From an uncultured Ruminococcus sp. (GTDB lineage Bacteria; Bacillota; Clostridia; Lachnospirales; Lachnospiraceae), in NCBI GenBank assembly GCA_904377845.1, contig CAJFGR010000001.1:49387-113386 (forward strand): a stretch of DNA of 64,000 nucleotides, given 5' to 3'. Of the stretch, positions 8,263-18,192 are shown in pieces. The notes beneath the pieces are model-generated. The model had not been told where the DNA came from. It worked only from the letters and a program-made list of their open reading frames with translations, and did no database searches. A program made the position numbers and the translations under genes. The first letter of the stretch is position 1. Each line of letters begins with the position of its first letter.

Positions 8263-10095
8263 TCAGCTGTCCTCCAACAGTTCATCCACAAAACGGGACG
8301 GCTCAGACGCTTTCCCGTTTTTTGTTTTCACATAACAGACTGTAAGCTGTTCCCTTGCTCTTGTCATTCCGACATAAAACAGCCGTCTCTCTTCTTCTGT
8401 TTCCCTGTCTGTCTTTGCCTTCTTATAAGGGATCTGACCTTCATTTGCCTCAATAAGGAAAACAGAATCAAACTCAAGACCTTTTGCAGCGTGCAGGGTC
8501 ATAAGGCGGACGCCTTCCTGTTTCATACTCTTCTGCTGCTCTTTCATTCTGAGCATTTCCGTATAATCCTCAATATGGCGGAACCACTCTTCAATGGAGG
8601 CATACTGTTTTGCCGACTCTTCCAGTTCGGCAATAATTTCATTCAGATCCGAACGTTCCGTATGGTGCGTATACGCATAGTCTTTGATAAAGTCATCATA
8701 TCCGATCCTTTTCCGGATGTATTGAATTCCCGCATACGGAGCCATTTTCGCCAGCATTTTTACGTCCCACTCAAACTGGTCGACCCTGTCCATCATCCAG
8801 TCTTTGTCACAGTAAAATTTCCTGATCTCCTCAAACGAAACTTTCCTTCCCGCCAGACTGTCCCGACCAATGTATCGTTTCGGACGGTTCATTACCTGAA
8901 GAAAGTCTCTTCTCTCTCTTTTTCCCAGTGCAAGCCTCATATATGCCTGAATATCTTTCGCTATGAAGTGATTGTATATATTAGGAAGATGTTCCTTCAT
9001 CTGAAACGGGATATGCCGTTCGATCAGCTCCTCAACCACAGGTCTTGCATCCGTATGTATACGGAACAGTACTGCCGTTTCTTCCGGTGCAGCGCCCGAG
9101 TCTATGCATTTTTCAATCTCATCCGCCACATAGCCGGCTTCCTCGGCCGGATCTTTTAATTCCTGGATATGCAGACATTTCCCCCTGTCTTTCACCGCCG
9201 TCAGGTCTTTGTAAAACCGTCTTCGGTTGTGACTGATTACTTTCAGGGAATTTCTGACGATATTGCCGGTTGAGCGGTAATTTTTCCCGAGTGTAATCTG
9301 TCTGGCATCCGGATAATCCTTTAAAAACTGAAACATAAGCTCGGAGTCAGCCCCGCGGAACCCGTAGATTGCCTGGTCGTCATCACCCACAACGTAAAGG
9401 TTGTTTTCCGGAAACGCAAGCATACGGATCACATCATACTGTACCCGGTTAATATCCTGAAATTCGTCCACCAGAATATACCTGAATTTCTTCTGCCACA
9501 GCTCCAGTACGTCCGGCCTTGATGCAAACAGTTCATAGCACACAACAAGCATATCATCGAAATCTATTTTTCTGAGAGATTTCCTTCTCTCTTCATAGGC
9601 TCTGTATATGTCCCTGAATGCGTCCGCGTTTACCTTTGCCGACACAAATTCATCCAACGACAGCCTGTTGTTCTTGATCTTTCCTATCTCTTCCGCTATA
9701 TCCTGCAGAAAATCCTCCTCGTCAAACACTTCAAGTTCCTGCCTGGATACAACTTCTCTGAGGATCTGGTATTTTTCCTCTTCCGAAAGTATATTGCGGC
9801 TGTCCATCCTGTACGCCCACTTCAGTATTCCATAATAAATCCCGTGAAAGGTGCCGGCTGTCACGGGAATACTTTTATGCCCCATCAGGGCATTCAGTCT
9901 TGTTTTCATCTCAGCGGCGGCATAGCGGGTAAATGTTACAACCAGAATTTCCTCCGGTCTTACGCCGCATTTCTCAATCAGATAACATATCCTGTTTACG
10001 ATTGTAAGCGTCTTACCGGAACCGGGCCCTGCCAGTACCTGACAGGGCCCGCTTCCGTGAATGACCGCTTTTTGCTGCATTTCATTAAATTTCAT
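8263..10095 (-). CDS. UvrD/PcrA-like superfamily 1 DNA helicase
   Basis: A 610-residue ATP-dependent 3'-5' DNA helicase. Motifs in order: Q-motif FNEMQQKAV, Walker A AGPGSGKT, Ia [13 protein letters not shown], Walker B VDEFQDIN, motif [17 protein letters not shown], motif IV KNYRST, motif [18 protein letters not shown] and motif [15 protein letters not shown]. It is shorter than PcrA (about 720 residues) and lacks its C-terminal extension, so it is better called UvrD-like than pcrA. The start codon overlaps the end of gltX by 11 bases, so it is co-transcribed with gltX and the sirtuin-like gene. Confidence 0.92.
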   Translation of the reverse strand: MKFNEMQQKAVIHGSGPCQVLAGPGSGKTLTIVNRICYLIEKCGVRPEEILVVTFTRYAAAEMKTRLNALMGHKSIPVTAGTFHGIYYGILKWAYRMDSRNILSEEEKYQILREVVSRQELEVFDEEDFLQDIAEEIGKIKNNRLSLDEFVSAKVNADAFRDIYRAYEERRKSLRKIDFDDMLVVCYELFASRPDVLELWQKKFRYILVDEFQDINRVQYDVIRMLAFPENNLYVVGDDDQAIYGFRGADSELMFQFLKDYPDARQITLGKNYRSTGNIVRNSLKVISHNRRRFYKDLTAVKDRGKCLHIQELKDPAEEAGYVADEIEKCIDSGAAPEETAVLFRIHTDARPVVEELIERHIPFQMKEHLPNIYNHFIAKDIQAYMRLALGKRERRDFLQVMNRPKRYIGRDSLAGRKVSFEEIRKFYCDKDWMMDRVDQFEWDVKMLAKMAPYAGIQYIRKRIGYDDFIKDYAYTHHTERSDLNEIIAELEESAKQYASIEEWFRHIEDYTEMLRMKEQQKSMKQEGVRLMTLHAAKGLEFDSVFLIEANEGQIPYKKAKTDRETEEERRLFYVGMTRAREQLTVCYVKTKNGKASEPSRFVDELLEDS

Positions 10096-11548
10096 GTAAT
10101 TTCTCGATTCCTCTGCGAATTCTGCGAATGGACTCTTCTTTTCCGAACACTTCCATCAGTTCTGTTGCGCCTCCCGGCGTACTCTGCTTTCCTGAAACAG
10201 CTGTTCTAAGAGGCCACATCACATATCCGATTTTATAGCCTTTTTCTCCCGCAAATCCTTTCAGCATCTCAAAGAGGGCGTCATTGCTGAAATCCTCCTG
10301 CGCCTCGAGAAGGGGAAGAACTTCCTCGAGCAGAGCCAGTCCTTTCTCCGGATCTGTCTTCATCTTCTTATGTCTGTAGAGCTCACAGTCATAATCCGGA
10401 AGTTCCTCGATAAAATCAATCTGCTCATTTATATCCGGGAATATCTCTATTCTTGTTTTGACGAGCGCCGCAATCTTCTTAAGATCATAATCCTTTGTAA
10501 CTGTCTTTCTTATATACGGCTCGGCCATCTCGTAAAACCTGTCGAAATCCATTGCTTTTAGGTATTCCCCGTTCATCCATTTCAGCTTCGTTGTATCAAA
10601 CACAGCCGGTGATTTGCTCATATGACGGTAATCAAATTCTTTTACCAGTTCTTCGAGAGAAAAGATCTCTCGGTTGTCTGACGGACACCATCCGAGAAGA
10701 GCCACATAATTGACGACAGCTTCCGAAACAAATCCCTGATCAATCAGATCTTCATATGAGGAATGTCCGCTTCTTTTGCTCAGCTTCTTATGGTTCTCGT
10801 CAGTGATAAGAGGACAGTGGACATACACGGGCACTTCCCATCCGAACGCATCATAGAGACGGTTATATTTCGGTGCAGAAGCCAGATACTCGTTTCCTCT
10901 CACAACATGAGTGATTCCCATCAAATGGTCATCCACCACATTGGCAAAATTATATGTTGGAAAACCGTCTGATTTAATCAGTATCATGTCGTCCAGCTCT
11001 GCATTTGGAACTGTAATATCCCCGTATATTTCATCATGGAATGTAGTCACGCCTTCATTGGGCACATTCAGACGGATTACCCAGGGCTTCCCTGCCGCCA
11101 GATTTGCCTCCACCTCTTCACGGCTCAGCCCGAGGCAGTGCTTGTCATATACGACAATGTCTGTTCCGTCCTCAGAGACTGACGTCTTTAAAGACTCCAG
11201 ACGCTCTTTGTCACAAAAACAGTAGTAAGCGTCGCCCTGCTCCACAAGCTGTTTTGCATATTTCAGGTAAATACCCTCAGCCTGTCTCTCACTCTGGATA
11301 TAAGGGCCGTAACCGCCGTCCTTATCCGGTCCTTCGTCATGAATCAGGCCGGTCTTTGCCAGTGTTCTGTATATAATATCCGTGGCGCCCTCCACGTAGC
11401 GCTCCTGATCTGTATCCTCCACTCGGAGAATAAAATCCCCTCCCTCGTGTTTCGCGATCAGATACGCGTAAAGTGCTGTTCTTAAGTTACCCACGTGCAT
11501 CCGGCCTGTCGGGCTGGGTGCGAATCTTGTTCTTACTCGGTTGCTCAT
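10085..11548 (-). CDS. gltX: Glutamate-tRNA ligase
   Basis: This 487-residue class I aminoacyl-tRNA synthetase charges tRNA(Glu). The HIGH-type signature is in [19 protein letters not shown] near the N-terminus and the KMSKS-type loop is KKLSKRSG. A Cys-containing insertion ([13 protein letters not shown]) follows the first half of the Rossmann fold as in other GltX proteins. The C-terminal anticodon-binding domain is all-helical and complete. The gene lies between a sirtuin-like gene (22 bases upstream) and a helicase gene (overlapping its 3' end) in one leftward operon. I see no T-box leader between it and its neighbour. Confidence 0.95.
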   Translation of the reverse strand: MSNRVRTRFAPSPTGRMHVGNLRTALYAYLIAKHEGGDFILRVEDTDQERYVEGATDIIYRTLAKTGLIHDEGPDKDGGYGPYIQSERQAEGIYLKYAKQLVEQGDAYYCFCDKERLESLKTSVSEDGTDIVVYDKHCLGLSREEVEANLAAGKPWVIRLNVPNEGVTTFHDEIYGDITVPNAELDDMILIKSDGFPTYNFANVVDDHLMGITHVVRGNEYLASAPKYNRLYDAFGWEVPVYVHCPLITDENHKKLSKRSGHSSYEDLIDQGFVSEAVVNYVALLGWCPSDNREIFSLEELVKEFDYRHMSKSPAVFDTTKLKWMNGEYLKAMDFDRFYEMAEPYIRKTVTKDYDLKKIAALVKTRIEIFPDINEQIDFIEELPDYDCELYRHKKMKTDPEKGLALLEEVLPLLEAQEDFSNDALFEMLKGFAGEKGYKIGYVMWPLRTAVSGKQSTPGGATELMEVFGKEESIRRIRRGIEKLHEI

Positions 11549-11570
11549 TTTTTCTCTCCAATTTCAGTCT

Positions 11571-12320
11571 TTAATGTTTTTCTTTCTCATATTCAGATAC
11601 CATGCTGGCAAGGAATTCATCGCTCCGTCCGCGGATCACAATATCCGCTCTCTGATCCGAATAATGTTCCGTCTCCGTAACCAGAATCAGATTCGGCCCG
11701 GTATAATACTGAATCAGCTGACTGCACAGCGGCGTCGTCAGATTGGCTCCAAGCACCAGCAGTACATCCGCCTTTTCCACTTCCTCTGCAGCCCGTGTCA
11801 TAACAGTATTATTTATCATCTCACCAAACAGACATACCTGAGGGCGGATAGCCGTCATACACTTTTCACAGAGCGGTACACCTTTTGCCGCCTTCATATA
11901 CTCGACCGGATATCTCTTTCCGCAGCCGGGACACACGTTATCAAACACTGTGCCTTTCATATTCAGAACATTTCTGCATCCGACCCTGTCCTCAAGCCCT
12001 GCAATACGCCGGGTTATAATCGAATCGATAAGCCCGTAATCCTGCAGAGCCTTGAGCGCCAGGAATCCCTTCCCCGGGGGAACTTCTGCTGCCTTCAGAA
12101 TTACTTCTTTATAGAAGCGGAAAAACAGTTCCTTTCTGGCTGAATAAAAAGCACTGCTGAATATCTCCTCGAAGGAGTATCCGTACTCTTCTTCAATGTC
12201 ATAGGATTCCTGCCCGTCGCGCAGAAGCGGATACCCGCTCTCGGCCATCAGCCCTGCACCGCTTAAAACCACAGTATAACTGCTCTCTCTCAAAATCTGA
12301 AGCAAATTTTTTTCTCTCAT
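11571..12320 (-). CDS. Sirtuin-fold (Sir2-like) protein with altered active site
   Basis: A 249-residue protein with the Sir2 Rossmann fold: the NAD-loop motif LSGAGLMAESGYP at the N-terminus, a four-Cys zinc module (C130, C133, C151, C154) and the RPQVCLFGE segment. The active-site residues are not conserved. The TQNIDGLH motif reads TRRIAGLE (103-110), and the catalytic His of the LHG motif aligns with Lys122 (MKG). Deacetylase activity by the usual mechanism is therefore unlikely; NAD or ADP-ribose binding, or an NADase-like function, remains possible. I start it at ATG 12320, with GGGAGG 7-8 bases upstream, rather than at a TTG at 12347. It is the first gene of an operon with gltX and the helicase. 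Confidence 0.8.
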   Translation of the reverse strand: MREKNLLQILRESSYTVVLSGAGLMAESGYPLLRDGQESYDIEEEYGYSFEEIFSSAFYSARKELFFRFYKEVILKAAEVPPGKGFLALKALQDYGLIDSIITRRIAGLEDRVGCRNVLNMKGTVFDNVCPGCGKRYPVEYMKAAKGVPLCEKCMTAIRPQVCLFGEMINNTVMTRAAEEVEKADVLLVLGANLTTPLCSQLIQYYTGPNLILVTETEHYSDQRADIVIRGRSDEFLASMVSEYEKEKH

Positions 12321-12381
12321 GAAGTTCCCTCCCTTCTGCTGCTGCAAACGTCAGCAGACCATGTTTCTGTAATATACCGAT

Positions 12382-12410
12382 ATTATAAAACAATTCAGAG
12401 GATTCTTCAA
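12382..12410 (-). promoter_or_regulatory. SigA-type promoter of the sirtuin-like/gltX/helicase operon
   Basis: On the - strand, TTGAAG (12405-12410) and a perfect TATAAT (12382-12387) are 17 bases apart, about 60 bases before the ATG at 12320. A short hairpin (AGGATT and AATCCT arms, about 12399-12417) overlaps the -35 and could end transcription of the upstream LRR gene. Confidence 0.65.
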
Positions 12411-12415
12411 CAATC

Positions 12416-13447
12416 CTATGGCGTTTCTCTGACGAGCAGAGCGATCCCTTCCGGAATTCCCGATGTGTCCGTAAGAGAGCAGGCTGTCGCATCTACTGCT
12501 TCCAGATGTGCGCTGTCAAATGCCCCGGAGGCGAAACGCACAACATGGGAAGGGACTTTATAAGTTCCGGTTCTTCCCGCCGGAAAGGCAAGAATGCACG
12601 ATCCGTTTTCCGAAAAGAGCACTCCTTCTTCAGTATAGCAATCTCCTGAAGTCTCCATCTCATACCACTCCATATTCGTAAGCCCCGTAAATGCCCCTTC
12701 CTCAAAATATGTAATATTGGACGGAATCCAGATCTCCCGCACATCCGGGAAGCCCGCTGCAAATGTACCCGCGGCAATCCCCGAACACCCCTCAGACGGC
12801 AGTTCCATATATCCGTCAGTCACAATAAGATCGGGATCAGCGATTCCGTAAATCAGCCCCGACTCATTGACAAGAAAGCCGTTCACCACTTCCGTTACCG
12901 GTGCTCCGGACGGACTTTCCGGAGGTATTACCGCTGACGGATCTTCTTCCTCATACACGCCCGTGCCGGTATCAGGTTCCGCAGCGTTCTCTATGCCAGC
13001 GGATATCGTGTTTCCCGCAGTACCGGAAGGCAGGGCTGCCGACGATCCGGCTGCGGTATTCATAATGTCTTCTGGCATGATTACCGGGTGAGTCTCTTCT
13101 TTTTTAATTGACTCTGCATCTGAAGTCACATCTGCCGCCGGTCCATTTACACACACCGGCACCGCCGCTTCTGCCTCATTCACATCCGTCAGATTCGACG
13201 GCATACGAGTAAGAAGCCAGGTCAGATCCGCAGCTTCAGACATTCCTGTTCCTGCTTCCCACGCCGAAGTCCCCGCGGCCGGTACCGAATCCGCCATCCG
13301 GTCAGACACAGCCGGCATTCTGCCGTTACATACACCTGCAGCCATAACCAGCAATGCCAGAAATACGATCAGTACTTTAGCCGTTCTGGCTGCAGCCGCC
13401 GCTGAAAATCTTTCACTGTAAAGTGTCCCGCACCATTCCATTTTCAT
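12416..13447 (-). CDS. Membrane-anchored leucine-rich-repeat (BspA-like) protein
   Basis: About 343 residues. A short cytoplasmic N-terminus is followed by one hydrophobic segment (VLIVFLALLVMAAGVC), then a long low-complexity Ala/Thr/Glu/Pro linker, then a C-terminal block of BspA-type leucine-rich repeats (AAGTFAAGFPDVREIWIPSN, TYFEEGAFTGLTNMEWYE, YKVPSHVVRFASGAFDSAHL). The architecture fits a surface-displayed adhesion or recognition protein tethered by an uncleaved signal anchor. The start is uncertain: ATG 13447 (AAAGGA 5 bases upstream) or ATG 13441. The frame is open to 13537 but without support. It stands alone between the purB terminator and the sirtuin operon. Confidence 0.72.
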   Translation of the reverse strand: MKMEWCGTLYSERFSAAAAARTAKVLIVFLALLVMAAGVCNGRMPAVSDRMADSVPAAGTSAWEAGTGMSEAADLTWLLTRMPSNLTDVNEAEAAVPVCVNGPAADVTSDAESIKKEETHPVIMPEDIMNTAAGSSAALPSGTAGNTISAGIENAAEPDTGTGVYEEEDPSAVIPPESPSGAPVTEVVNGFLVNESGLIYGIADPDLIVTDGYMELPSEGCSGIAAGTFAAGFPDVREIWIPSNITYFEEGAFTGLTNMEWYEMETSGDCYTEEGVLFSENGSCILAFPAGRTGTYKVPSHVVRFASGAFDSAHLEAVDATACSLTDTSGIPEGIALLVRETP

Positions 13448-13522
13448 CCCTGTCCTTTCATCACCACAACACATATGGAAAATATTTCCACTTATTTTGC
13501 CAGAAAATACGATATCAGAGAA

Positions 13523-13556
13523 AAAGGAATGCCGCAATCATTCGCAACATTCCTTT
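13523..13556 (-). terminator. Intrinsic terminator after purB
   Basis: On the - strand the arms AAAGGAATG and CATTCCTTT (13548-13556 and 13523-13531) enclose a 16-base loop and are followed by a T run. It lies 36 bases past the purB stop and before the LRR gene. Confidence 0.7.
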
Positions 13557-13591
13557 GCATTTTTCTGTATTATAACTTTCAGCACAGGCGG

Positions 13592-15025
13592 TCAGACATT
13601 TATCTGCGCCGTCATTCCAAGAACATCTTTGTTTTCTTCAAGAAGCGGATTAATCACGTTTTTCAGATATGCCTCAACCTGTTCTTTTGCACGGCCCACA
13701 TATCTTGACGGATCCATCGTCTTCTGAAGATCTTCGAGACTTAAGTTAAATGCCGGATCTGCCGCAATCAGTTCGAGCAGATTATTATCCAGTCCTTTTT
13801 CTTTTACATTTCTTCCGGCCTCCATGGAAAGTTCACGGATACGCTCGTGCAGCTCCTGTCTGTCGCCGCCGGCTTTCACAGCGTCCATCATAATATTCTC
13901 TGTAGCCATAAACGGAAGCTCCGCCATGAGATGTTTCTCGATCACTTTCGGATATACTACAAGACCGTCTACAACGTTCAGACACAGATCCAGAATACCG
14001 TCTATGGCAAGGAATCCCTCCGGAACGCTCAGACGCTTGTTCGCGGAATCATCCAGTGTACGTTCGAACCACTGTGTCGCCGATGTAACCGCCGGATTAA
14101 GCGCATCGATCATCACATAGCGTGACAGAGATGCTATCCGCTCGCTTCTCATAGGATTTCTCTTATATGCCATAGCTGAAGAACCGATCTGGGTCTTCTC
14201 GAACGGCTCCTCGATCTCTTTCAGATGCTGAAGGAGACGGATATCGTTGGAGAACTTGTGGGCGCTTGCGGCGATTCCCGCGAGCACATTCAGAACTCTC
14301 GTATCTACTTTTCTTGAGTATGTCTGTCCGGATACCGGATAACACGCCTTGAATCCCATCTTTTTGGCAATCATCGGATCGATTTTGTCAATTTTCTCCT
14401 GATCCCCGTCAAAAAGCTCAAGAAAGCTTGCCTGTGTTCCAGTAGTTCCTTTGGAACCCAGCAGCTTCAGACTTCCCAGCACATAATCCAGATCCTCCAG
14501 ATCCATCTCGAACTCCTGCATCCACAGAGTTGCGCGTTTTCCTACTGTCGTCGGCTGGGCCGGCTGGAAATGGGTAAATGCCAGAGTCGGCTGGCTCTTC
14601 TGCGCATCTGCAAATTTTGCAAGCTCCGCAATTACATTGATCAGTTTCTTTCTCACCAGTTTCAGTGCTTCAGACATTATAATAATATCCGTATTGTCAC
14701 CGACATAACAGGATGTTGCACCGAGATGGATGATACCTTTTGCCTTCGGGCACTGCACGCCGTACGCATAGACATGGGACATAACGTCATGGCGGACAAC
14801 TTTTTCACGCTCTTTCGCCACATCATAATTGATATCATCCGCGTGGCTTTTCAGCTCTTCAATCTGCTCATCCGTAATGTTGAGTCCCAGTTCTTTCTCT
14901 GTTTCCGCCAGGGCAATCCAGAGTTTTCTCCATGTACGGAACTTCTTGTCCGGTGAAAAGATGTACTGCATCTCCTTACTTGCGTAGCGCTCTGAAAGCG
15001 GGCTTACATAGCGGTCATTTGACAT
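13592..15025 (-). CDS. purB: Adenylosuccinate lyase
   Basis: A 477-residue member of the fumarase/aspartase superfamily. It cleaves SAICAR to AICAR and adenylosuccinate to AMP in purine synthesis. The superfamily signature SSAMAYKRNPMRSERI, with its mobile catalytic loop, is present, as are the active-site segments HLGATSCYVGDNTD and THFQPAQPTTVGKR. Length and domain order are normal for the longer PurB subtype that resembles the eukaryotic enzyme. It lies 54 bases downstream of purF and is followed by a terminator, so purF-purB is a two-gene purine operon. Confidence 0.95.
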   Translation of the reverse strand: MSNDRYVSPLSERYASKEMQYIFSPDKKFRTWRKLWIALAETEKELGLNITDEQIEELKSHADDINYDVAKEREKVVRHDVMSHVYAYGVQCPKAKGIIHLGATSCYVGDNTDIIIMSEALKLVRKKLINVIAELAKFADAQKSQPTLAFTHFQPAQPTTVGKRATLWMQEFEMDLEDLDYVLGSLKLLGSKGTTGTQASFLELFDGDQEKIDKIDPMIAKKMGFKACYPVSGQTYSRKVDTRVLNVLAGIAASAHKFSNDIRLLQHLKEIEEPFEKTQIGSSAMAYKRNPMRSERIASLSRYVMIDALNPAVTSATQWFERTLDDSANKRLSVPEGFLAIDGILDLCLNVVDGLVVYPKVIEKHLMAELPFMATENIMMDAVKAGGDRQELHERIRELSMEAGRNVKEKGLDNNLLELIAADPAFNLSLEDLQKTMDPSRYVGRAKEQVEAYLKNVINPLLEENKDVLGMTAQINV

Positions 15026-15079
15026 AATTTTGTTCTCCTTTTCTTAATTTATAACACAGCAGCACTCTGCTGTATCGTT

Positions 15080-16507
15080 CTACTCGAAAGCATGGCTGAT
15101 ATCTTCGTTTGGAACCTCCATGGGATATCTGCCGGTAAAGCATGCATCACAGAACTTTAATTCTCCGACCATATTTTTCAGCTTGCCGATCTCCATATAC
15201 CCGAGAGAATCAGCGCCGATCATCTGACGGATCTGCTCCGGGGTATGCGAATGTGCGATCAGCTGGTCGTCAGACGGAACGTCTGTCCCGAAATAACACG
15301 GATGCAGAAACGGCGGCGAACTGATTCTGACGTGCACTTCTGTCGCACCCGCGTTTTTCAGCATCCTGATAATATTGGCGCAGGTCGTGCCTCTCACGAT
15401 AGAATCATCCACCATAACGATTCTTTTCCCCCTGACTACTTCGGGAATTACATTCAGCTTGATCTTAACGCTGGACTCACGGTCGCTTTGTTTCGGCTTG
15501 ATAAATGTGCGTCCCACATAGCTGTTCTTATGGAACGCCATACCATAGGGGATTCCTGAATACTCGGAGTAGCCCTTTGCCGCCACCAGTCCGGAATCCG
15601 GCACTCCCACCACAAGATCCGCCTCTACAGGATAAGACTCTGCCAGCGCTTTCCCTGCCAGGATCCGGGAGTGATATACATTCACACCGTCAATCGTGCT
15701 GTCCGTACGGGCAAAATAAATATACTCAAAAATGCATCTTGCCTGTTTCTCATCCTCAATTGCCATACTCATATCAGATGCAATTCCGTCGTGTGTGATG
15801 GTCACGATCTCGCCCGGCTTTACATCCCTGACAAACTCGGCATCTACCGCCGTAATCGCACAGCTCTCTGAAGCAAGGAAATACGTATTGTCCCTTTTTC
15901 CGATACACAGAGGCTTCAGTCCGAACGGATCCCTCGCGCCGATCATCTTGCGGGGGCTGTTTACAACGAGGGCATAGGCTCCTCTGATCTTTTTCATGGC
16001 GTTTTTCACAGCTTCTTCCGCAGTTCTCGTATTCAGACGTTCTCTGGCTATATGATATGCGATCACCTCAGAATCAATCGTCGTCTGAAAGATCGCGCCC
16101 GTATACTCCAGTTCTCTTCTCAACTCAATAGCATTGACAAGATTCCCGTTGTGGGCAATGGCCAGTGTCCCTTTCACATAATTAATCACAAGAGGCTGCG
16201 CATTCTCTACCCTGGTTCCTCCCGCAGTAGAATAGCGTACGTGGCCGACGCCCAGATTGCCCTTAAGCTCAGAAAGAGTTTCTTCATCGAACACATCATT
16301 TACATGGCCCAGTCCTTTCCTTGAGAGAACTCTCCGCTGTCCTTTTGTATCAGTCACTGCAATACCACAGCTCTCCTGCCCCCTGTGCTGCAGTGCAAAC
16401 AGTCCGTAATAAATCGACGGCGCCACATCGCGCCCGTCCATATCGTAAGCCCCGAAGACTCCGCATTCCTCGCCGAGCCCTGTGGTGACTCTTTCAAAAT
16501 TTTCCAT
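15080..16507 (-). CDS. purF: Amidophosphoribosyltransferase
   Basis: PurF is the 475-residue first enzyme of de novo purine synthesis, making phosphoribosylamine from PRPP and glutamine. The N-terminal nucleophile Cys15 follows a short propeptide (LGEECGVFG), showing a B. subtilis-type enzyme that must be processed. The PRPP-binding motif is VMVDDSIVRGTT. Cys residues in CIFEYIYFAR, HPCYFGTD and CDACFTG match the ligands of the structural [4Fe-4S] cluster of the Bacillus enzyme. The leader is short and I see no purine riboswitch or clear PurR box between the promoter and the start. Confidence 0.96.
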   Translation of the reverse strand: MENFERVTTGLGEECGVFGAYDMDGRDVAPSIYYGLFALQHRGQESCGIAVTDTKGQRRVLSRKGLGHVNDVFDEETLSELKGNLGVGHVRYSTAGGTRVENAQPLVINYVKGTLAIAHNGNLVNAIELRRELEYTGAIFQTTIDSEVIAYHIARERLNTRTAEEAVKNAMKKIRGAYALVVNSPRKMIGARDPFGLKPLCIGKRDNTYFLASESCAITAVDAEFVRDVKPGEIVTITHDGIASDMSMAIEDEKQARCIFEYIYFARTDSTIDGVNVYHSRILAGKALAESYPVEADLVVGVPDSGLVAAKGYSEYSGIPYGMAFHKNSYVGRTFIKPKQSDRESSVKIKLNVIPEVVRGKRIVMVDDSIVRGTTCANIIRMLKNAGATEVHVRISSPPFLHPCYFGTDVPSDDQLIAHSHTPEQIRQMIGADSLGYMEIGKLKNMVGELKFCDACFTGRYPMEVPNEDISHAFE

Positions 16508-16534
16508 TCAAATTCACTCCTTATTGCAAACTCG

Positions 16535-16563
16535 ATTATAATATAAGGCAGGTGGAAAATCAA
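16535..16563 (-). promoter_or_regulatory. SigA-type promoter of purF-purB
   Basis: On the - strand, TTGATT (16558-16563) and perfect TATAAT (16535-16540) are separated by 17 bases. The -10 lies only 27 bases before the purF ATG, so the leader is very short, too short for a riboswitch. Confidence 0.75.
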
Positions 16564-16680
16564 CATTCCCCCCTGCCCTGTATCTCTCCGGTTCATTATT
16601 TTATCTCCGGACTTTTTATAAGTTTGTCTAATATATGTGCTGTAATTTATCGATTTTGTATATAATTCCCGCACTGTGTG

Positions 16681-17466
16681 TCAGCCATTTGTATAACGTG
16701 ACAAAAATTGCTTTGTACGCTCTTCCTTCGGATTTTCAAATACTTCTTCCGGGGTTCCGCACTCAAGAATGCACCCGTCATCCATGAAAATCACCTGACT
16801 TGAAACATCCCTTGCAAATGCCATCTCATGTGTAACGATAATCATCGTCGTCTCCTGATCCGCAAGACCTTTAATTACCTTGAGCACTTCCCCTGTAAGT
16901 TCCGGATCGAGAGCGGATGTGGGCTCGTCAAAGCAGAGGATATCCGGCTTTAAGGCAAGCGCCCTCGCGATCGCGACACGCTGGCACTGTCCTCCCGAAA
17001 GCTGATGAGGATAATTATTGATCCTGTCGGAAAGCCCCATCTGATCCAGAAGAGACTTCGCTTCCTGCTCAATCTGTTCATGGATCTCTTTTTTCCTCGC
17101 TTTATAGTCCGGCTTTTCTTTCTCAAGAAGCTCTTTGGCCAACATCACATTCTGAAGAGCCGTATACTGCGGGAAAAGATTAAACGACTGAAATACAAGC
17201 CCGAAATGAAGCCGTTTTCTGCGAATCTCACTCTCCTGTCGCGTCTGCGGATTGGCGGAATCAAACAGTGTCTCGCCATTCACACGGATCACTCCGCCGT
17301 CCGGACGCTCCAGGAAATTCAGGCACCGGAGCAGCGTCGTTTTTCCGCTTCCCGAAGATCCGATCATTGACAGTACCTTGCCCTTTTCCAGCGAAAAGCT
17401 GATGTCCTTTAACACTTCTGTATTCCCAAAATTTTTACTTATATGCTGTACTTCCAAAATTGCCAT
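16681..17466 (-). CDS. Polar amino acid ABC transporter ATP-binding protein
   Basis: A 261-residue ABC ATPase of the GlnQ/HisP group that powers amino acid uptake. Walker A is GSSGSGKT, the Q-loop [10 protein letters not shown], the signature LSGGQCQR, Walker [13 protein letters not shown] and the switch His is in IVTHEMAFA. An insertion of about 20 residues ([20 protein letters not shown]) between Q-loop and signature is typical of some Clostridia copies. It is the last gene of a three-gene operon (binding protein, permease, ATPase). Confidence 0.93.
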   Translation of the reverse strand: MAILEVQHISKNFGNTEVLKDISFSLEKGKVLSMIGSSGSGKTTLLRCLNFLERPDGGVIRVNGETLFDSANPQTRQESEIRRKRLHFGLVFQSFNLFPQYTALQNVMLAKELLEKEKPDYKARKKEIHEQIEQEAKSLLDQMGLSDRINNYPHQLSGGQCQRVAIARALALKPDILCFDEPTSALDPELTGEVLKVIKGLADQETTMIIVTHEMAFARDVSSQVIFMDDGCILECGTPEEVFENPKEERTKQFLSRYTNG

Positions 17467-17478
17467 ATTTCACGCCTC

Positions 17479-18162
17479 CTATCTGAAATATTCCAGTTTT
17501 CTCTCCAGACGTCCCAGAAGAACCGTCAGAATGCCGTTAAAGATCAGATAGTATACAGCTGTGAAAAACAGCGGCCAGATCACGCCGGCAATCCCCATAT
17601 TGCCTTTCATAAATGACTGGCCCGCCCAGATAACCTCCTGAAGCGCAATAATACGGGAAAGTGACGTATCCTTCACAAGCGTAATAATCTCGTTGGACAT
17701 AGGAGGCACGATCCTCTTAATCATCTGCAGCAGCTTGACCTTGAAGAAAATCTGGCTCTTCGTCATACCGAGCACAAGTCCCGCCTCTTCCTGACCTTTT
17801 GGCACACCCTGGATTCCACCTCGGTAGATCTCCGAGAAATAGCAGGAATAATTGAAGATAAATGCGACAGAAGCCGCCATGAACCTTCCGCTCTCACCGC
17901 CGCCCCATATATTATTTTCGCCTACCAGACCGGGCATAAAATATATGATCAAAAGCTGGATCATCAGAGGGGTTCCTCTGATGATCCATACAATGATCTT
18001 TGTAAAGTAACTCAGTGGTTTAAACCGGGACATTGATCCGAAAGAGATGATCAGTCCCAGAGGAATTGCACCCAGAAGCGTCACAAAAAACAGCTTCAGC
18101 GTCTGCAGAAATCCCCCGTTTAGTGCATTTACAACAATAGGAAACTGTTCTGAAAATGTCAT
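17479..18162 (-). CDS. Polar amino acid ABC transporter permease
   Basis: A 227-residue membrane permease of the HisMQ type. About five hydrophobic segments are visible, for example LFFVTLLGAIPLGLIISF and ITLVKDTSLSRIIAL. The EAA-type cytoplasmic loop that contacts the ATPase lies near EEAGLVLGMTKSQIFFKVKLLQ. It is a single permease gene and so probably forms a homodimer. It lies 12 bases upstream of the ATPase gene and 30 bases downstream of the binding-protein gene, both on the same strand. Confidence 0.92.
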   Translation of the reverse strand: MTFSEQFPIVVNALNGGFLQTLKLFFVTLLGAIPLGLIISFGSMSRFKPLSYFTKIIVWIIRGTPLMIQLLIIYFMPGLVGENNIWGGGESGRFMAASVAFIFNYSCYFSEIYRGGIQGVPKGQEEAGLVLGMTKSQIFFKVKLLQMIKRIVPPMSNEIITLVKDTSLSRIIALQEVIWAGQSFMKGNMGIAGVIWPLFFTAVYYLIFNGILTVLLGRLERKLEYFR

Positions 18163-18192
18163 AACACAACTCCGTCCGTATTCTAGTCTTCT

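Noticed and set aside
16354..16674. Open frame upstream of and overlapping the start of purF
   Set aside because: It covers the purF promoter and is out of frame with purF; no ribosome site and no protein-like sequence.
16508..16680. Purine riboswitch or PurR boxes before purF
   Set aside because: The promoter lies 27 bases from the start codon, leaving no room for a riboswitch, and no CGAA-type box pair is evident.
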